Below the pieces are notes generated by a model. The model saw only the letters and a list, made by a program, of their open reading frames with translations. It was not told the DNA's origin and searched no databases. The position numbers and the translations under genes are program-made. This document shows, in pieces, positions 33,670-42,944 of a stretch of DNA of 64,000 nucleotides. Source of the DNA: Corynebacterium cystitidis (GTDB lineage: Bacteria > Actinomycetota > Actinomycetes > Mycobacteriales > Mycobacteriaceae); NCBI RefSeq assembly GCF_900187295.1, contig NZ_LT906473.1, positions 2,947,568 to 3,011,567 of the forward strand. The letters are read 5' to 3'. How positions within the stretch are numbered: the stretch's first letter is position 1; the number at the start of each line of letters is the position of its first letter.

Positions 33670-35352
33670 GTGAGTTCAACTAGTACTTCTGCTTCGAAAA
33701 ATCGAGCCGGCAAAATCACCTCTGGTGTGATCATCGGCGTCTTCGCCGTGCTGGTGGCCATTTACGTCGCTGACCTGGTGATAAACAAGGACAACGTGCC
33801 CCGCGGAACCGCGGTAGGAGGCGTGGAAATCGGTGGCATGAGCCACGAGGACGCCGTGAGCACCCTGACAAGAGAACTCGGCGATAAAGCCAGCGCACCA
33901 GTGACGGTCAGCGCTGCTGGGCTGTCCTCCGAGATTATTCCGGCCAACGCGGGCCTAGACATTGACTGGGAAGCCACGGTAGCCCAAGCAGGAAAAGAGT
34001 CGAAAAACCCATTCACCCGGCTCTGGGGCATCTTTACCACCCAGGAAGTCGACGTTGTCCCCACCGTGGACGAAGCAGCCCTCAACCCCGAGCTGGACCG
34101 AGTAGAACACGAACTCAGCGCCGAACCAGCCGACGGTGCCCTACACATCAACGCAGGCAACGTAGAGATCCAAAACCCAGTGTTGGGGCAAACGGTAGAC
34201 CGAGCAGAACTCCATGAACGTGTGACCCAGGGCTGGCTCAACCCCAATGGCGTGGAGGTGGAAGCGCAGGAAGTGCAACCGGTGATCAACTCGGACGTCC
34301 TCACAGCCGCCGCTGAAGGCCCAGCCGCAAAGGCAACATCCGGCCCACTGCACGTCGCCGGGCGTGACAATGTCACCGCCGAGATCCCGGTGGAACGCAT
34401 TGGTGAAGTCGTGACGTTCCCGAACGTGGACGGTCGGATCGAGACCCAGGTGAACACCGAAGCCGCCCAGGCAATCTTCGCAGAACAGCTGGCGGGCACC
34501 GAGGTAAAAATGGTCAACGCCTCCTACAATTCAGACGGCTCTGTCAACCCGCACTCCGACGGTCTCCAGATCGACTGGGAAACCACGATGGACAACTTCC
34601 CTGAGCGCGTGCTCGGTGATGCGGAGCGTACCTGGGAGGCCACCTACGAAGATGCCCCAGCAACCTTTACCACTGCCATGGCAGAGTCCGCGACCTACGA
34701 CGAAGTAGTCGGCGAGTTCACCACATCCGGCTACTCCCCATCATCCGGCCACAACATTGCCTTAACCGCGCAGATGGTTAACGGCGCTGTCGTGGGCCCA
34801 GGCGAGACCTTCTCGTTGAACGGACACACCGGCCCCCGCGGGGCAGCACAGGGCTTTGTGGAAAGTGGCATCATTATTGATGGCCGCGCTGGCGAAGCAG
34901 TAGGCGGCGGCATCTCACAGTTCGCCACCACCTTGTACAACGCGTACTACTTCGCGGGCATGACCGACATCACTCACACCCCGCACTCGTACTACATCTC
35001 CCGCTACCCAGCAGGCCGCGAGGCCACCATTTATGACGGCGCCATCGACCTGGTGTTCCGCAATGACTCCAAGCACCCCGTTCGCATCGAAGCCTCCGCC
35101 GGTGGCGGCAGCGTGACCGTGCGCCTCATGGGGGTAAAAACCGTGCAAGTGGAGTCCATCAACGGTGGTCGCTGGGCGCACACCAAGCCACAGCCACGCA
35201 CCGTGTCGGGCGGGGATTGCATCCCGTCTGGTGGCGCGCCGGGCTTTACCACGAGTGATACCCGCATCATCCGCGACCTCAACGGCAAGGAGATTTCACG
35301 AGAAACTCAGACCACTGTGTATGACCCGCAGCCCATCGTGCGCTGCAGCTAA
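33670..35352 (+). CDS. VanW-family envelope protein with peptidoglycan-binding-like repeats
   Basis: About 560 aa. One N-terminal helix (ITSGVIIGVFAVLVAIYVADLV) is followed by two beta-rich repeats starting near residues 50 and 190 (the GGVEIGGMSHEDAVSTL segment fits putative peptidoglycan-binding YoaR-like modules), then the VanW domain with NIALTAQMVNGAVVGPGETFSLN and GGISQFATTLYNAYYFAGM. VanW proteins have unclear function in the wall. GTG at 33670 is chosen because TACCCT ends 7 bases before it (leaderless), while the ATG at 33616 has neither ribosome site nor promoter. Confidence 0.85.
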   Translation: MSSTSTSASKNRAGKITSGVIIGVFAVLVAIYVADLVINKDNVPRGTAVGGVEIGGMSHEDAVSTLTRELGDKASAPVTVSAAGLSSEIIPANAGLDIDWEATVAQAGKESKNPFTRLWGIFTTQEVDVVPTVDEAALNPELDRVEHELSAEPADGALHINAGNVEIQNPVLGQTVDRAELHERVTQGWLNPNGVEVEAQEVQPVINSDVLTAAAEGPAAKATSGPLHVAGRDNVTAEIPVERIGEVVTFPNVDGRIETQVNTEAAQAIFAEQLAGTEVKMVNASYNSDGSVNPHSDGLQIDWETTMDNFPERVLGDAERTWEATYEDAPATFTTAMAESATYDEVVGEFTTSGYSPSSGHNIALTAQMVNGAVVGPGETFSLNGHTGPRGAAQGFVESGIIIDGRAGEAVGGGISQFATTLYNAYYFAGMTDITHTPHSYYISRYPAGREATIYDGAIDLVFRNDSKHPVRIEASAGGGSVTVRLMGVKTVQVESINGGRWAHTKPQPRTVSGGDCIPSGGAPGFTTSDTRIIRDLNGKEISRETQTTVYDPQPIVRCS

Positions 35353-35629
35353 CCGCGCATCGTTTCCTGCGCTACACTGGCCAGCCTTCCGGGCCGTGGG
35401 ATCCTGCCGGATATTCCTCCAGGGGGATTGACCCATCGTTGAACCCGTCGAGCACCGGCGGGTGCTAGGGCGAAATACCTGGCCAACTCGGTGCCCGCGG
35501 CGGCCTAAGCCCAAAGGGCGGACATCGTCGCGGTCATAGTGGTCGAGGTAAAGAGCAATACCAGGAATCAGGAGGCGGCCGGCGAGATCGCCTGCGCGCA
35601 GAAGCCACATTTTCCATAGAGTAGAGGGC
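35353..35629. other. Spacer between VanW and GH15 genes
   Basis: 277 bases. Contains a weak 6-bp hairpin AGCACC/GGTGCT (35451-35466) and, at its end, TAGAGT (35617-35622), the likely -10 element of the next gene. A minus-strand reading from 35631 is open but is not convincing as a gene. Confidence 0.4.
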
Positions 35630-37432
35630 ATGGCCTCAACTCCGCTGGAACAGTACGCACTTTTGTCCGACACCAACACGGCAGCACTCGTGAGCCGGGG
35701 AGGCTCCGTCGACTGGCTCTGCATGCCCCGGTTCGACTCGCAGGCGATGTTTGCCAGGCTGTTGGGCAACGAAGAAAACGGGCACTGGACCATCACCGTA
35801 ACCGGCGGAAAAGTGACCGAATGGGGCTACCGCGAGGACACCTTCATCCTGGAAACCGTGTGGGAATCTGACACAGGCACCGCTCGGGTTACTGACTTCA
35901 TGCCTGTAGGAACCGGCGGGGTCTTCTTCCAAAACGCGGACCTGATGCGCCGCGTCGAATGCTTAAGCGGTGAGGTCGAAGTCAACGTGGCCGTACGTGC
36001 CCGCTTCAACTATGGCCAGGCCGTGCCCTTTACCCGCTACGCAGACGTGGACGGCGACGGGGTGGAAGAAATGTTGGCCGTCGCCGGGCCTGATGCGATC
36101 TACTTCCGCGGACCCCGCCTCGAACACGACGAGGCGCGCGGCCACCACGTGAACAACTTCCAGCTCACGCAAGGTGAATCGCTGCAATGGGTCATGCTGT
36201 GGGCAGAGTCCTACGGTGAAAAACCAGAAACCCCCGACTACTCCCAAGCCATTGAAACCACCACAAAATTTTGGCACGACTGGATCAGCGACTTCACCGT
36301 GGGCGGTGACTACTCCCACCATGTGCGCCGCTCCTTGCTGGTGCTGCGGGCGCTAACAGACTCCGTGACCGGCGGCATCGTCGCAGCACCCACCACCTCA
36401 CTGCCAGAAGAATTCGGTGGCGAGCGGAATTGGGACTACCGGTATGTGTGGCTGCGTGATTCTGCACTCACCATTGAGGTGCTCGTCCAGTTCGGCTTCA
36501 ACCAACGCGCCGACGAGTGGCGCGACTGGCTCCTGCGCGCCATTGCCGGTGACACCAGCCAGCTACGCATCATGTACGGCCTGCGTGGCGAGCGCCATCT
36601 CCCCGAACTTGAATTAGAGCACCTGAGCGGTTATGAAGACTCCCGCCCCGTCCGCATCGGCAACGGCGCCGCTGAACAGTTTCAGGCCGACGTTGTGGGT
36701 GAAGTCATGATCGCCCTGGAAATGCTGCGCGATTCCGGTGTAGAAGAAGACGAATTTACCTGGGGGCTGCAAAAAGCCTTGCTCGAATTTCAGGAAAACA
36801 ACTTTGACACCCCCGACCATGGCCTGTGGGAAATGCGCAGTACACCCGGCATGTTCACCCACGGTCGCGCCATGATGTGGGCAGGATTTGATCGCGCTAT
36901 CAAAGCTGTGGAAAAGTACGGCTTCGACGGGCCTGTTGACCGGTGGCGTGAACTCCGCGACAAGCTTTACGACGAAATCATGACCCGCGGCTACAACGCA
37001 GAACTTGGCTACTTCACCCAGCGCTACGACAACACAGAAGTCGACGCCTCACTGCTCCAGCTCGCCCAGATCGGGTTCATTGCCTACGACGACCCGAAAA
37101 TGCTTAGCACCGTGAAACGGATCGAGGAGGAACTTCTCGACGACGCCGGCTTCCTCCACCGCTACGTCACCGGCACCGGCTCCGACGGCCTCGACGGTTC
37201 CGAGTACCCGTTTGTGATGTGTTCTTTCTGGCTGATCGAACAGTACGCCAAGTCTGGCCGGCTCGACGATGCGGTAGAAAAGATGGACCGCGTGCTGGCT
37301 GTAGGAAGCCCCTTGGGCTTGTTCGCCGAAGAATACTCGCCGGAACATGACCGGCTGGCCGGTAACTACCCGCAAGCGTTTTCTCACCTCGGGTTGGTGC
37401 GCGCCACCCACGCCGTGACCTCGCAGCGGTGA
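35630..37432 (+). CDS. GH15 family glucoamylase/trehalase-like enzyme
   Basis: 600-aa cytoplasmic GH15 glycosidase with an N-terminal beta-sandwich (opens SVDWLCMPRFDS) and an (alpha/alpha)6 barrel. The barrel motifs RYVWLRDSAL, and the end FAEEYSPEHDRLAGNYPQAFSH, carrying the general acid and base region, are typical of the actinobacterial group that includes mycobacterial GH15 trehalase. Substrate (trehalose versus maltodextrin) cannot be told from sequence; trehalose is attractive given the surrounding trehalose-mycolate genes. TAGAGT ends 7 bases before ATG, so probably leaderless. Confidence 0.88.
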   Translation: MASTPLEQYALLSDTNTAALVSRGGSVDWLCMPRFDSQAMFARLLGNEENGHWTITVTGGKVTEWGYREDTFILETVWESDTGTARVTDFMPVGTGGVFFQNADLMRRVECLSGEVEVNVAVRARFNYGQAVPFTRYADVDGDGVEEMLAVAGPDAIYFRGPRLEHDEARGHHVNNFQLTQGESLQWVMLWAESYGEKPETPDYSQAIETTTKFWHDWISDFTVGGDYSHHVRRSLLVLRALTDSVTGGIVAAPTTSLPEEFGGERNWDYRYVWLRDSALTIEVLVQFGFNQRADEWRDWLLRAIAGDTSQLRIMYGLRGERHLPELELEHLSGYEDSRPVRIGNGAAEQFQADVVGEVMIALEMLRDSGVEEDEFTWGLQKALLEFQENNFDTPDHGLWEMRSTPGMFTHGRAMMWAGFDRAIKAVEKYGFDGPVDRWRELRDKLYDEIMTRGYNAELGYFTQRYDNTEVDASLLQLAQIGFIAYDDPKMLSTVKRIEEELLDDAGFLHRYVTGTGSDGLDGSEYPFVMCSFWLIEQYAKSGRLDDAVEKMDRVLAVGSPLGLFAEEYSPEHDRLAGNYPQAFSHLGLVRATHAVTSQR

Positions 37433-37477
37433 CCTTGCAACAATAACCTTACAGGGCGCGTAAAGTTTTCCGCTTCT

Positions 37478-38329
37478 CTAGATGGTGATGCCGTTGGCCG
37501 CGAACCATGGCACTGGGTCCACCGCGCCGTTGCCGGTCGGATGGTACTCAAAGTGCAGGTGGGGGCCGGTAGAGAAACCGCGGTTGCCCATGCCCGCAAT
37601 CTGCTGGCCGGCGACAACGCGCTCGCCCACACTGACATTGAGGGTTTCCATGTGTCCATACAAAGTCATGGAGCCGTCGTCGTGTCGGATGCGAATCCAC
37701 TGGCCGTAGCCCTGTGCTGGGCCAGAATCGATCACGGTGCCGGCCATTGCCGCGAGGATGGGCGTGCCCACAACATTCGCAATGTCGATACCGGCGTGCA
37801 GAGTACCCCAGCGCGGGCCGTAACCGGAGGTGAATACGCCCTGGGCGGGCTTAACCACTGCGGCACCGGTGATGTAGTCGGTAGTGATGCCAAGAGCCTC
37901 AAGGCGAGCCTTCTCTGCTTCCGCTGCCGCAGCCTGCTCGGCGGCCGCGATCTCTGCCGCAATGCGGTCAGCCTCCGCCTTGGCTTCAGCGGTACGTTGG
38001 TTGCTGAAGTCAACAGCCTTATCCAACTGAGCGTTGAGGTCATGGGCAGGCTTGTACTCATTAATAGTGAGGATCTGCGGGGCAGCGGCCTCTGCCTCCC
38101 CAGCTTGGTTGGCAGGTAATGCGTCGGTGTCATTAACAAGGTCAACGTCAGTAATTCCTGGTGCTTCGGAATCCTGCTGGCTAGAGAGGGTGGCTGCTGC
38201 CGCGGCCCCAACGCCCGCCGACGACACCGTGGATGCTACTGCAGCAACTAATGCGACGCGACCCTTGGTACGGGAGGGGGAGACCTTACGGTGCTTGCCT
38301 CCGGTGGCAGGCCGTGTGTTTAGTAGCAT
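37478..38329 (-). CDS. Secreted M23 family peptidoglycan endopeptidase
   Basis: About 283 aa. Basic start plus helix (VALVAAVASTVSSAGVGAAAAA) acts as export signal; residues ~90-140 are an Ala/Glu-rich coiled coil; the LytM domain follows with HAGIDIANVVGTPI (zinc His/Asp), and GPHLHFEYHPTGNGAVDP (HxH). Cleaves peptide crosslinks in the wall. ATG at 38329 follows AGAGAGAAGG; the longer reading has no ribosome site. The ~250-base leader region upstream contains a 7-bp inverted repeat CCCTCCC/GGGAGGG (about 38490-38518), a possible operator. Confidence 0.92.
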   Translation of the reverse strand: MLLNTRPATGGKHRKVSPSRTKGRVALVAAVASTVSSAGVGAAAAATLSSQQDSEAPGITDVDLVNDTDALPANQAGEAEAAAPQILTINEYKPAHDLNAQLDKAVDFSNQRTAEAKAEADRIAAEIAAAEQAAAAEAEKARLEALGITTDYITGAAVVKPAQGVFTSGYGPRWGTLHAGIDIANVVGTPILAAMAGTVIDSGPAQGYGQWIRIRHDDGSMTLYGHMETLNVSVGERVVAGQQIAGMGNRGFSTGPHLHFEYHPTGNGAVDPVPWFAANGITI

Positions 38330-38563
38330 GGAGCCTTCTCTCTTTACGGTGCTTTGTCTACAAACCAATTTAAGACTTTACTCAAAAAGTAAAATGATCC
38401 TAAATTTGTGATCGTTTTGTTATCTACTGGGTGACTCTACTCACCGAATGTCTAAGGTGCAAGTACGCGGGGGCAGAGTTTTTACACCCTCCCCGGGTAA
38501 TGCCAACAGGGAGGGATGATCGTCGATAAGCGGATTAACGCGGTACGACAACTTGGGTGTGTG

Positions 38564-38579
38564 AACGGCAAAAGCCGTT
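38564..38579. terminator. Small hairpin at the DUF981 stop codon
   Basis: AACGGC-AAAA-GCCGTT, a perfect 6-bp stem overlapping the stop codon of the minus-strand DUF981 gene. No T-run, so termination is uncertain. Confidence 0.45.
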
Positions 38580-39300
38580 ACTCCCAGGGGAACACGAGCA
38601 CGTCTGGGTACTGCTCAGGCTGATTGTAGGCGTACGGGAAGAAACCCACATGGCCGTAGAACAGGGTCAGGCCAAGCACGATCCACATCATGCCGAAGAA
38701 CCAGATCAACACGGTAAAGACCCGGTTAACCTTCTTGCTGGTAAGCGCAAACGGTGCCAACATGGCTGCTGCGCCGGTGCCCACATACATGGAAAACACC
38801 ATCAGCGGCTCGATAAGACTACCCGAAAGAAGCCGAGCCACGGGCTCAATCTCTGGCGGACGCCACTGGCCGAAGTGCAGACCAGCGATACCAAACAGGA
38901 TCAAGCCAAGACCACCGATCGCAGCCACGTACAGGATCGGGCGCAGGGTAGCCACAAGATCGAGTGCGCGTAGGCCCTGATCCGCCTTCTCCTCGGCGCG
39001 GATGATGGCCACGCCAGCGATAAAGGTGAGGATGCCGTAGAACGCTGCCGGCTCACCAAAAGTCACGTTATCGACAGCGCAGCAGAATGCGCCCTCGATC
39101 TGCTCCAGCGGCCACGTGAGCGTCATATGCATACCCGTAATGCCAAGGAACGCTCCCAGGAAGACGAATGCCCAGCCGAAGCCTGAAACGGAGCGGCCCG
39201 TGCGGGTGGCGGCGGACTGCATAAAGATAGGCACCAGGATCATGATGATGCCCACGATCAGGCCCATAGTGGTGTTGTAAGTAATGCCTTGCATCAACAT
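38578..39300 (-). CDS. DUF981 family membrane protein
   Basis: 240 aa with about seven helices. Conserved-looking polar residues inside helices stand out: GITGMHMTLTWPLEQ (His, Trp, Glu) and FGEPAAFYGILTF, plus a pair of cysteines (CCAVDN). This matches DUF981, found in haloarchaea and actinobacteria, with no assigned function. The 93-aa membrane protein gene ends 7 bases upstream of its start, so both are co-transcribed and may form one complex. In-membrane His/Cys suggests metal or redox chemistry, but this is inference only. Confidence 0.75.
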   Translation of the reverse strand: MLMQGITYNTTMGLIVGIIMILVPIFMQSAATRTGRSVSGFGWAFVFLGAFLGITGMHMTLTWPLEQIEGAFCCAVDNVTFGEPAAFYGILTFIAGVAIIRAEEKADQGLRALDLVATLRPILYVAAIGGLGLILFGIAGLHFGQWRPPEIEPVARLLSGSLIEPLMVFSMYVGTGAAAMLAPFALTSKKVNRVFTVLIWFFGMMWIVLGLTLFYGHVGFFPYAYNQPEQYPDVLVFPWE

Positions 39301-39307
39301 GGTCGCA

Positions 39308-39589
39308 TTACTCCCTTTCTGCCAGCATCAGTTGGCGAAGAAACATCAGCGCGGTGACAAGGCCCATGGTCAGTACCCAAACAAGGGTGCCCATGTCCTG
39401 GCCGAACACGTCGCCGACGATCCAGAAGAAGATCATGCCGACGATGGTGCCAATGATGATGGCAGCCCAGGTCAGCTTAACCAGCAACGGCGACCACTTG
39501 GCGATGGTCTCCTCGCTGAAGTGGAAGGGCTCGAGTTGGCGTGGTTCATGCACCGAGGCCGACTCAACCCTTGATGATTGGTTAGTCAT
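39308..39589 (-). CDS. Small two-helix membrane protein paired with DUF981
   Basis: 93 aa: hydrophilic N-terminus (~35 residues), then two helices (LLVKLTWAAIIIGTIVGMIFFWIVG and TLVWVLTMGLVTALMFL) and a short acidic end. ATG at 39589 has AGAAAG upstream and is preferred to the 19-codon longer reading. No family recognised. Operon with DUF981, 7-base gap. Confidence 0.7.
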   Translation of the reverse strand: MTNQSSRVESASVHEPRQLEPFHFSEETIAKWSPLLVKLTWAAIIIGTIVGMIFFWIVGDVFGQDMGTLVWVLTMGLVTALMFLRQLMLAERE

Positions 39590-39758
39590 AGCACGTCTTT
39601 CTAAAAGTGAATCAATGTGCAAACTTGGCGGAGCTATCCCTGCCACCGACTAATAGTACGCTCGTATTGTTAAACTGTGAAGTAGGTGGAAATTACTGGG
39701 GGTAGCTGGCAACAAACTGGATACGCGCCCGGTTGTCGTAGGTGAACAGCATTTTCGC

Positions 39759-40484
39759 TCACTGGTCGTCGTAAAGTGCTAGCCTCTGCCGAAATTTCAC
39801 CCAGATAACTATTGCGGCAATGATTTCCAGAATGGGAATCAGGGTTAGAAGAATGTGCCACGCACTGCCATCATCGATTGTTCGGGAAAGAATAACGAAA
39901 TCCCACGTTGCGTGAAGCATGATCAGCGGAGACAGCCGCCGCACGTATAAGTAAAAGACAGCATAAGCTACCCCGGAAACGGCAGTAGACAGAACCTGCT
40001 GCACGGTTTGGCTCGGGGCTTGGCCCCCGAAAATATTGACGGCATGAGCAAGCCCGAATAGCGCTCCACTACCCCACACAACTGCAGGCAGGCTGAACTG
40101 GCGTGCCATCGCACCGACAACCACACCGCGGTAAATAACTTCCTCGACCACCCCAACGCCCACCGCAAGCAGCAAAAGAGCAAAGAAAGCTCCGGCGCTT
40201 TGACCTCCGCGGGCCAGTGCGACAAAACCAAGGAGAGCAACGGGGATACCGGGAATGAGCAAAAGTGACCATCCCAAGGATGGCCTTAATTCAAACTTGT
40301 GCCGGTTCCGCCGCCAATACAACGAGACGGCGAGGAACAGCACCATGATCGGGGCGATCATCGCCACAACAAAATCATGGCCCCCGCCATAAACCACGCC
40401 GAGTACGCGGTGGATACAGAGGACGGACCCCGCCATAACCACCATATGGATCAGGGGGAGAATGAGGAAAGAAAACTTTTTCAC
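39759..40484 (-). CDS. CPBP family intramembrane metalloprotease
   Basis: 241 aa, seven to eight helices. Contains the CPBP (Abi) motifs: VVEEVIYRGVVVGAM (EExxxR), FGLAHAVNIFGG (His) and LHATWDFVIL (His/Asp). These Rce1-like proteases cut membrane peptides; substrate unknown. GTG start; TAGAGT ends 6 bases before it, so likely leaderless. Confidence 0.85.
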   Translation of the reverse strand: MKKFSFLILPLIHMVVMAGSVLCIHRVLGVVYGGGHDFVVAMIAPIMVLFLAVSLYWRRNRHKFELRPSLGWSLLLIPGIPVALLGFVALARGGQSAGAFFALLLLAVGVGVVEEVIYRGVVVGAMARQFSLPAVVWGSGALFGLAHAVNIFGGQAPSQTVQQVLSTAVSGVAYAVFYLYVRRLSPLIMLHATWDFVILSRTIDDGSAWHILLTLIPILEIIAAIVIWVKFRQRLALYDDQ

Positions 40485-41780
40485 AGGTGAACTCTAGAAC
40501 TGGGTTGAGGGACCAAATAATCTTAGGGCATAGTATTTAGCATTTTTAGCATTGGAGCATCGAGTTAGGTTAATGTATCTAATCCCGCGACGGGTTTGGT
40601 GATGGGGCTTCAGGGGGGTCTGGAAAATTAACCGTGCTGCGGTGCATGAACGGGCTCGTCCCGCACTTCTACGAAACCGCCATCGCAGGTCGCATTATGA
40701 GAAGAGAGTCCGGGTGAGAGTAATTATTCGGATCATGGTGAAGCAGCGATCTGCCGAGTGGGGTCAGTTCAGCAGTCGGGGAACGTGACAGTTCTATCAG
40801 TGCCCATGTCCGTTGCAATCGTGCGAAAGGTAACCTCCGTGGCGATATTTCGCGCCAACGAACGAATCGCGGCCCGCATTCGGTCGGGGTCACGGTTCGG
40901 TTCGCCATCCAGCCGGACAACATCACTGGAAATAACGTCGTCCACGTAGTCGCGAAGATGAGACTGGGCTTGGGCTGTTGATAAGTTACGGTCCGAGGGC
41001 CAACCACCATGAACTAACTGGTCGATACCATCGGACGCATCCGGATAGTGCTAATCCGGTGTGCACCGGAATGCCTGCGGGCATCTTCCGCCGGTACCGA
41101 AGACCCCGTAAGAACAAACTGCCCGCGCTCTTGCCGGGCATCAATCTCTCGGCGAACCACATTTCACAGATTCGGTTTCAGCTGCCATTCGTCAATCAGT
41201 CGTGGTGTATCCCCAGTAAGGATCAATCCTGGGTCGATTGCCAAGGCTGCATCAATCGCGGGTAGCCCAGAATCCAACGCTACCTCCGATTTTGAGTGTC
41301 TGCGCCCAGTTTCAGTTTTGCCGCACGCGCGCACGCCCTCCAATAAAACCCCGCCAGAGTATTCCAGCGCTTTCTCCACCACTTCATCCACGACGCGTTC
41401 CAAATACACGATTACCGCCGTCCTTGTAACAAGCCAATTTACCTTGTAGGGGATGTTCTGCCGTCAGTTTAGGGTGAACATTATTGATAGTTTAGGGAGT
41501 GTTCTGTTGATCGGCCTTAACTGGAACCTGATAAAGTCGGCCAATTGCGTACGTGATTCGACGAAGCCTGCCAGTGGTGAGACTGAAATCTTGAAGATAG
41601 GTTTTTTATTCAGCTCGTCTGAAATAGTCCTAAGGGCGAATCGGGTAGCTTGCGCTCCGTCAGGATCTGAATTTGACCGTCAATGCTGACCCACGGTTTC
41701 TTTGGGCTTTGCCACCAGAGCGATCCCTCTTGCGCTGCATTCGCTAACACAAGAGGGTGATTATTGATATCGATGTCACG
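40485..41780. other. Decay region between CPBP gene and tRNA-Gly
   Basis: 1.3 kb with no intact gene. It holds the ATPase pseudogene (40769-41409). The parts at 40485-40768 and 41410-41780 show only short, uneven reading frames. A GTTTAGGG motif recurs twice near 41467-41495. No integrase or transposase remnant seen. Confidence 0.5.
40769..41409 (-). pseudogene. Decayed AAA_14/DUF4143-type ATPase gene
   Basis: Reading the minus strand, pieces of one ATPase are recognisable: LLEGVRACGKTETGR (P-loop), LIDEWQLKPNL, then a TGA where the family has Trp of LWNxVRREID, then VVRREIDARQERGQFVLTGSS, RRHSGAHRISTIRMRPM, then after a frameshift and a loss of about 50 residues, LVHGGWPSDRNLSTAQAQ and IRSLARNIATEVTFRTIA. 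The C-terminal third (the DUF4143 part) is missing. At least one nonsense change, one frameshift and one deletion: a dead gene. It lies just past the 3' end of tRNA-Gly, a common landing site for integrating DNA. Confidence 0.8.
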
Positions 41781-41854
41781 TGGAGCCGGCGACGGGAATC
41801 GAACCCGCACTCTCAGCTTGGGAAGCTGATGTTCTACCACTAAACTACGCCGGC
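41781..41854 (-). tRNA. tRNA-Gly (anticodon CCC)
   Basis: Minus strand 74 bases including encoded CCA. 7-bp acceptor stem GCCGGCG/CGCCGGC with discriminator T, D-arm AGTTTAGTGGTAGAAC, anticodon stem TCAGC/GCTGA with loop TTCCCAA (CCC), and T-arm GCGGGTTCGATTCCCGT. All stems pair. Confidence 0.95.
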
Positions 41855-41951
41855 ATGATCGGCTCGATCGCCGTTCACACCGACACAGTTTAACACCGCG
41901 CCTTAGCGAGCGAATCAACCGCCCCCGGGCCTGCGCCCCAGGGCCCTGTCG

Positions 41952-41957
41952 TAGACT
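41952..41957 (+). promoter_or_regulatory. -10 element of leaderless dcd
   Basis: TAGACT ends 7 bases before the GTG of dcd; no ribosome-binding purines lie in between. Transcription should start at or next to the start codon. Confidence 0.6.
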
Positions 41958-41964
41958 GTAACCT

Positions 41965-42531
41965 GTGATTCTTTCTGACCATGACATCCGCGATGCCATC
42001 GACTCCGGCCGCCTCAGCATCGAACCGTACGATGCCACCTTGGTCCAACCTTCCAGCGTGGATGTGCGGTTAGACAAGTACTTCCGCGTGTTCAACAATT
42101 CCCGCTACACGCACATTGACCCAAAGCGGGAGATGGATGATCTCACCACGCTAGTAGAAGTGCCTAACGACGAGGCGTTTGTGCTGCACCCCGGAGAGTT
42201 TGTTCTGGGTGCCACCCTGGAGAAGTTCAGCCTGCCTGCTGATCTGGCTGGCCGCTTAGAGGGTAAAAGCTCGCTGGGCCGTCTCGGCTTGCTCACTCAC
42301 TCCACGGCAGGGTTTATTGATCCCGGCTTTAGTGGGTACATCACTCTTGAGCTGTCCAATGTGGCCAACCTGCCTATCGTGCTTTACCCGGGCATGAAGG
42401 TAGGCCAGTTGGCGCTATTTAAGATGTCGTCGCCGGCCGAAGCACCTTACGGGACAGGCACTCTCGGCTCGAAGTACCAGGGCCAGCGCGGCCCCACCCC
42501 ATCGAAGTACTACCTCAACTTCCGTGACTAA
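41965..42531 (+). CDS. dcd: dCTP deaminase (probably bifunctional with dUTPase activity)
   Basis: 188-aa trimeric dUTPase-fold enzyme that turns dCTP into dUTP/dUMP for thymidylate synthesis. Family motifs: [41 protein letters not shown] (catalytic Glu/Ser-rich strand) and the [19 protein letters not shown] tail closing the active site. Actinobacterial Dcd (M. tuberculosis) does both deamination and pyrophosphate cleavage, which is likely here too. GTG start with leaderless promoter. Confidence 0.96.
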   Translation: MILSDHDIRDAIDSGRLSIEPYDATLVQPSSVDVRLDKYFRVFNNSRYTHIDPKREMDDLTTLVEVPNDEAFVLHPGEFVLGATLEKFSLPADLAGRLEGKSSLGRLGLLTHSTAGFIDPGFSGYITLELSNVANLPIVLYPGMKVGQLALFKMSSPAEAPYGTGTLGSKYQGQRGPTPSKYYLNFRD

Positions 42532-42570
42532 GCCATTCACGCACCATTTTTCGCTGTAGGATGGCTCACC

Positions 42571-42921
42571 ATGAGTGTTGGGCGTGCCTATGTGGCTTTC
42601 GATCTGGACCAAGTCCCCCATGGCGATATCCAGGACTTTCTCCACTGGTTCGACCTTGCCGCCGAGTTCGACGACGATTCTGGGACCACAACTCCCGAGC
42701 TGACCCGCTGGTACGAGGCTCTTCGTGCACAGTATCAGCCCACGCCGGGCTGGGATGGCACCAAGTACTTTGTGGCACGGGACTTTGTGTGGGCGCGCAT
42801 TAGCGACGCCGCAGCTGAAGACACCGCCCGCCAGCTCGCCCGCGAGCTGGGCGTAGGCTTTTATATCACCGGGGACTCCACCATTAAGGTGGAACTCCCC
42901 GACGGCACAGTCATCGCTTAA
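42571..42921 (+). CDS. Hypothetical protein, 116 aa
   Basis: Small acidic soluble protein (MSVGRAYVAFDLDQVPHG...). No family recognised. A WYEALRAQYQPTPGWDG segment and a C-terminal beta hairpin-like end (GFYITGDSTIKVELPDG) suggest a compact alpha/beta fold. TAGGAT ends 8 bases before ATG, again without ribosome site. Lies 39 bases after dcd. Its stop codon is inside the first copy of a 14-bp duplication shared with the end of the convergent YibE/F gene. Confidence 0.7.
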   Translation: MSVGRAYVAFDLDQVPHGDIQDFLHWFDLAAEFDDDSGTTTPELTRWYEALRAQYQPTPGWDGTKYFVARDFVWARISDAAAEDTARQLARELGVGFYITGDSTIKVELPDGTVIA

Positions 42922-42944
42922 CGACGATCACTTAACGACGATCA
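42917..42944. repeat. 14-bp duplication holding the stop codons of two convergent genes
   Basis: CTTAACGACGATCA at 42917-42930 and again at 42931-42944. The plus-strand gene stops with TAA (42919-42921) in copy 1; the minus-strand YibE/F gene stops with TAA (42932-42934 on the other strand) in copy 2. Both copies match the dispersed CTTWWCGACG motif. Confidence 0.9.

Noticed and set aside
35296..35631. Minus-strand reading beginning MPSTLWKMWLLRAGDLAG, divergent from the GH15 gene
   Set aside because: Open and partly GC-biased but without recognisable family, and its C-terminal half is antisense to the end of the VanW gene; kept as unlikely.
41453..41689. 78-aa plus-strand frame in the decay region
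   Set aside because: No homology pattern, no ribosome site, uneven codon use.
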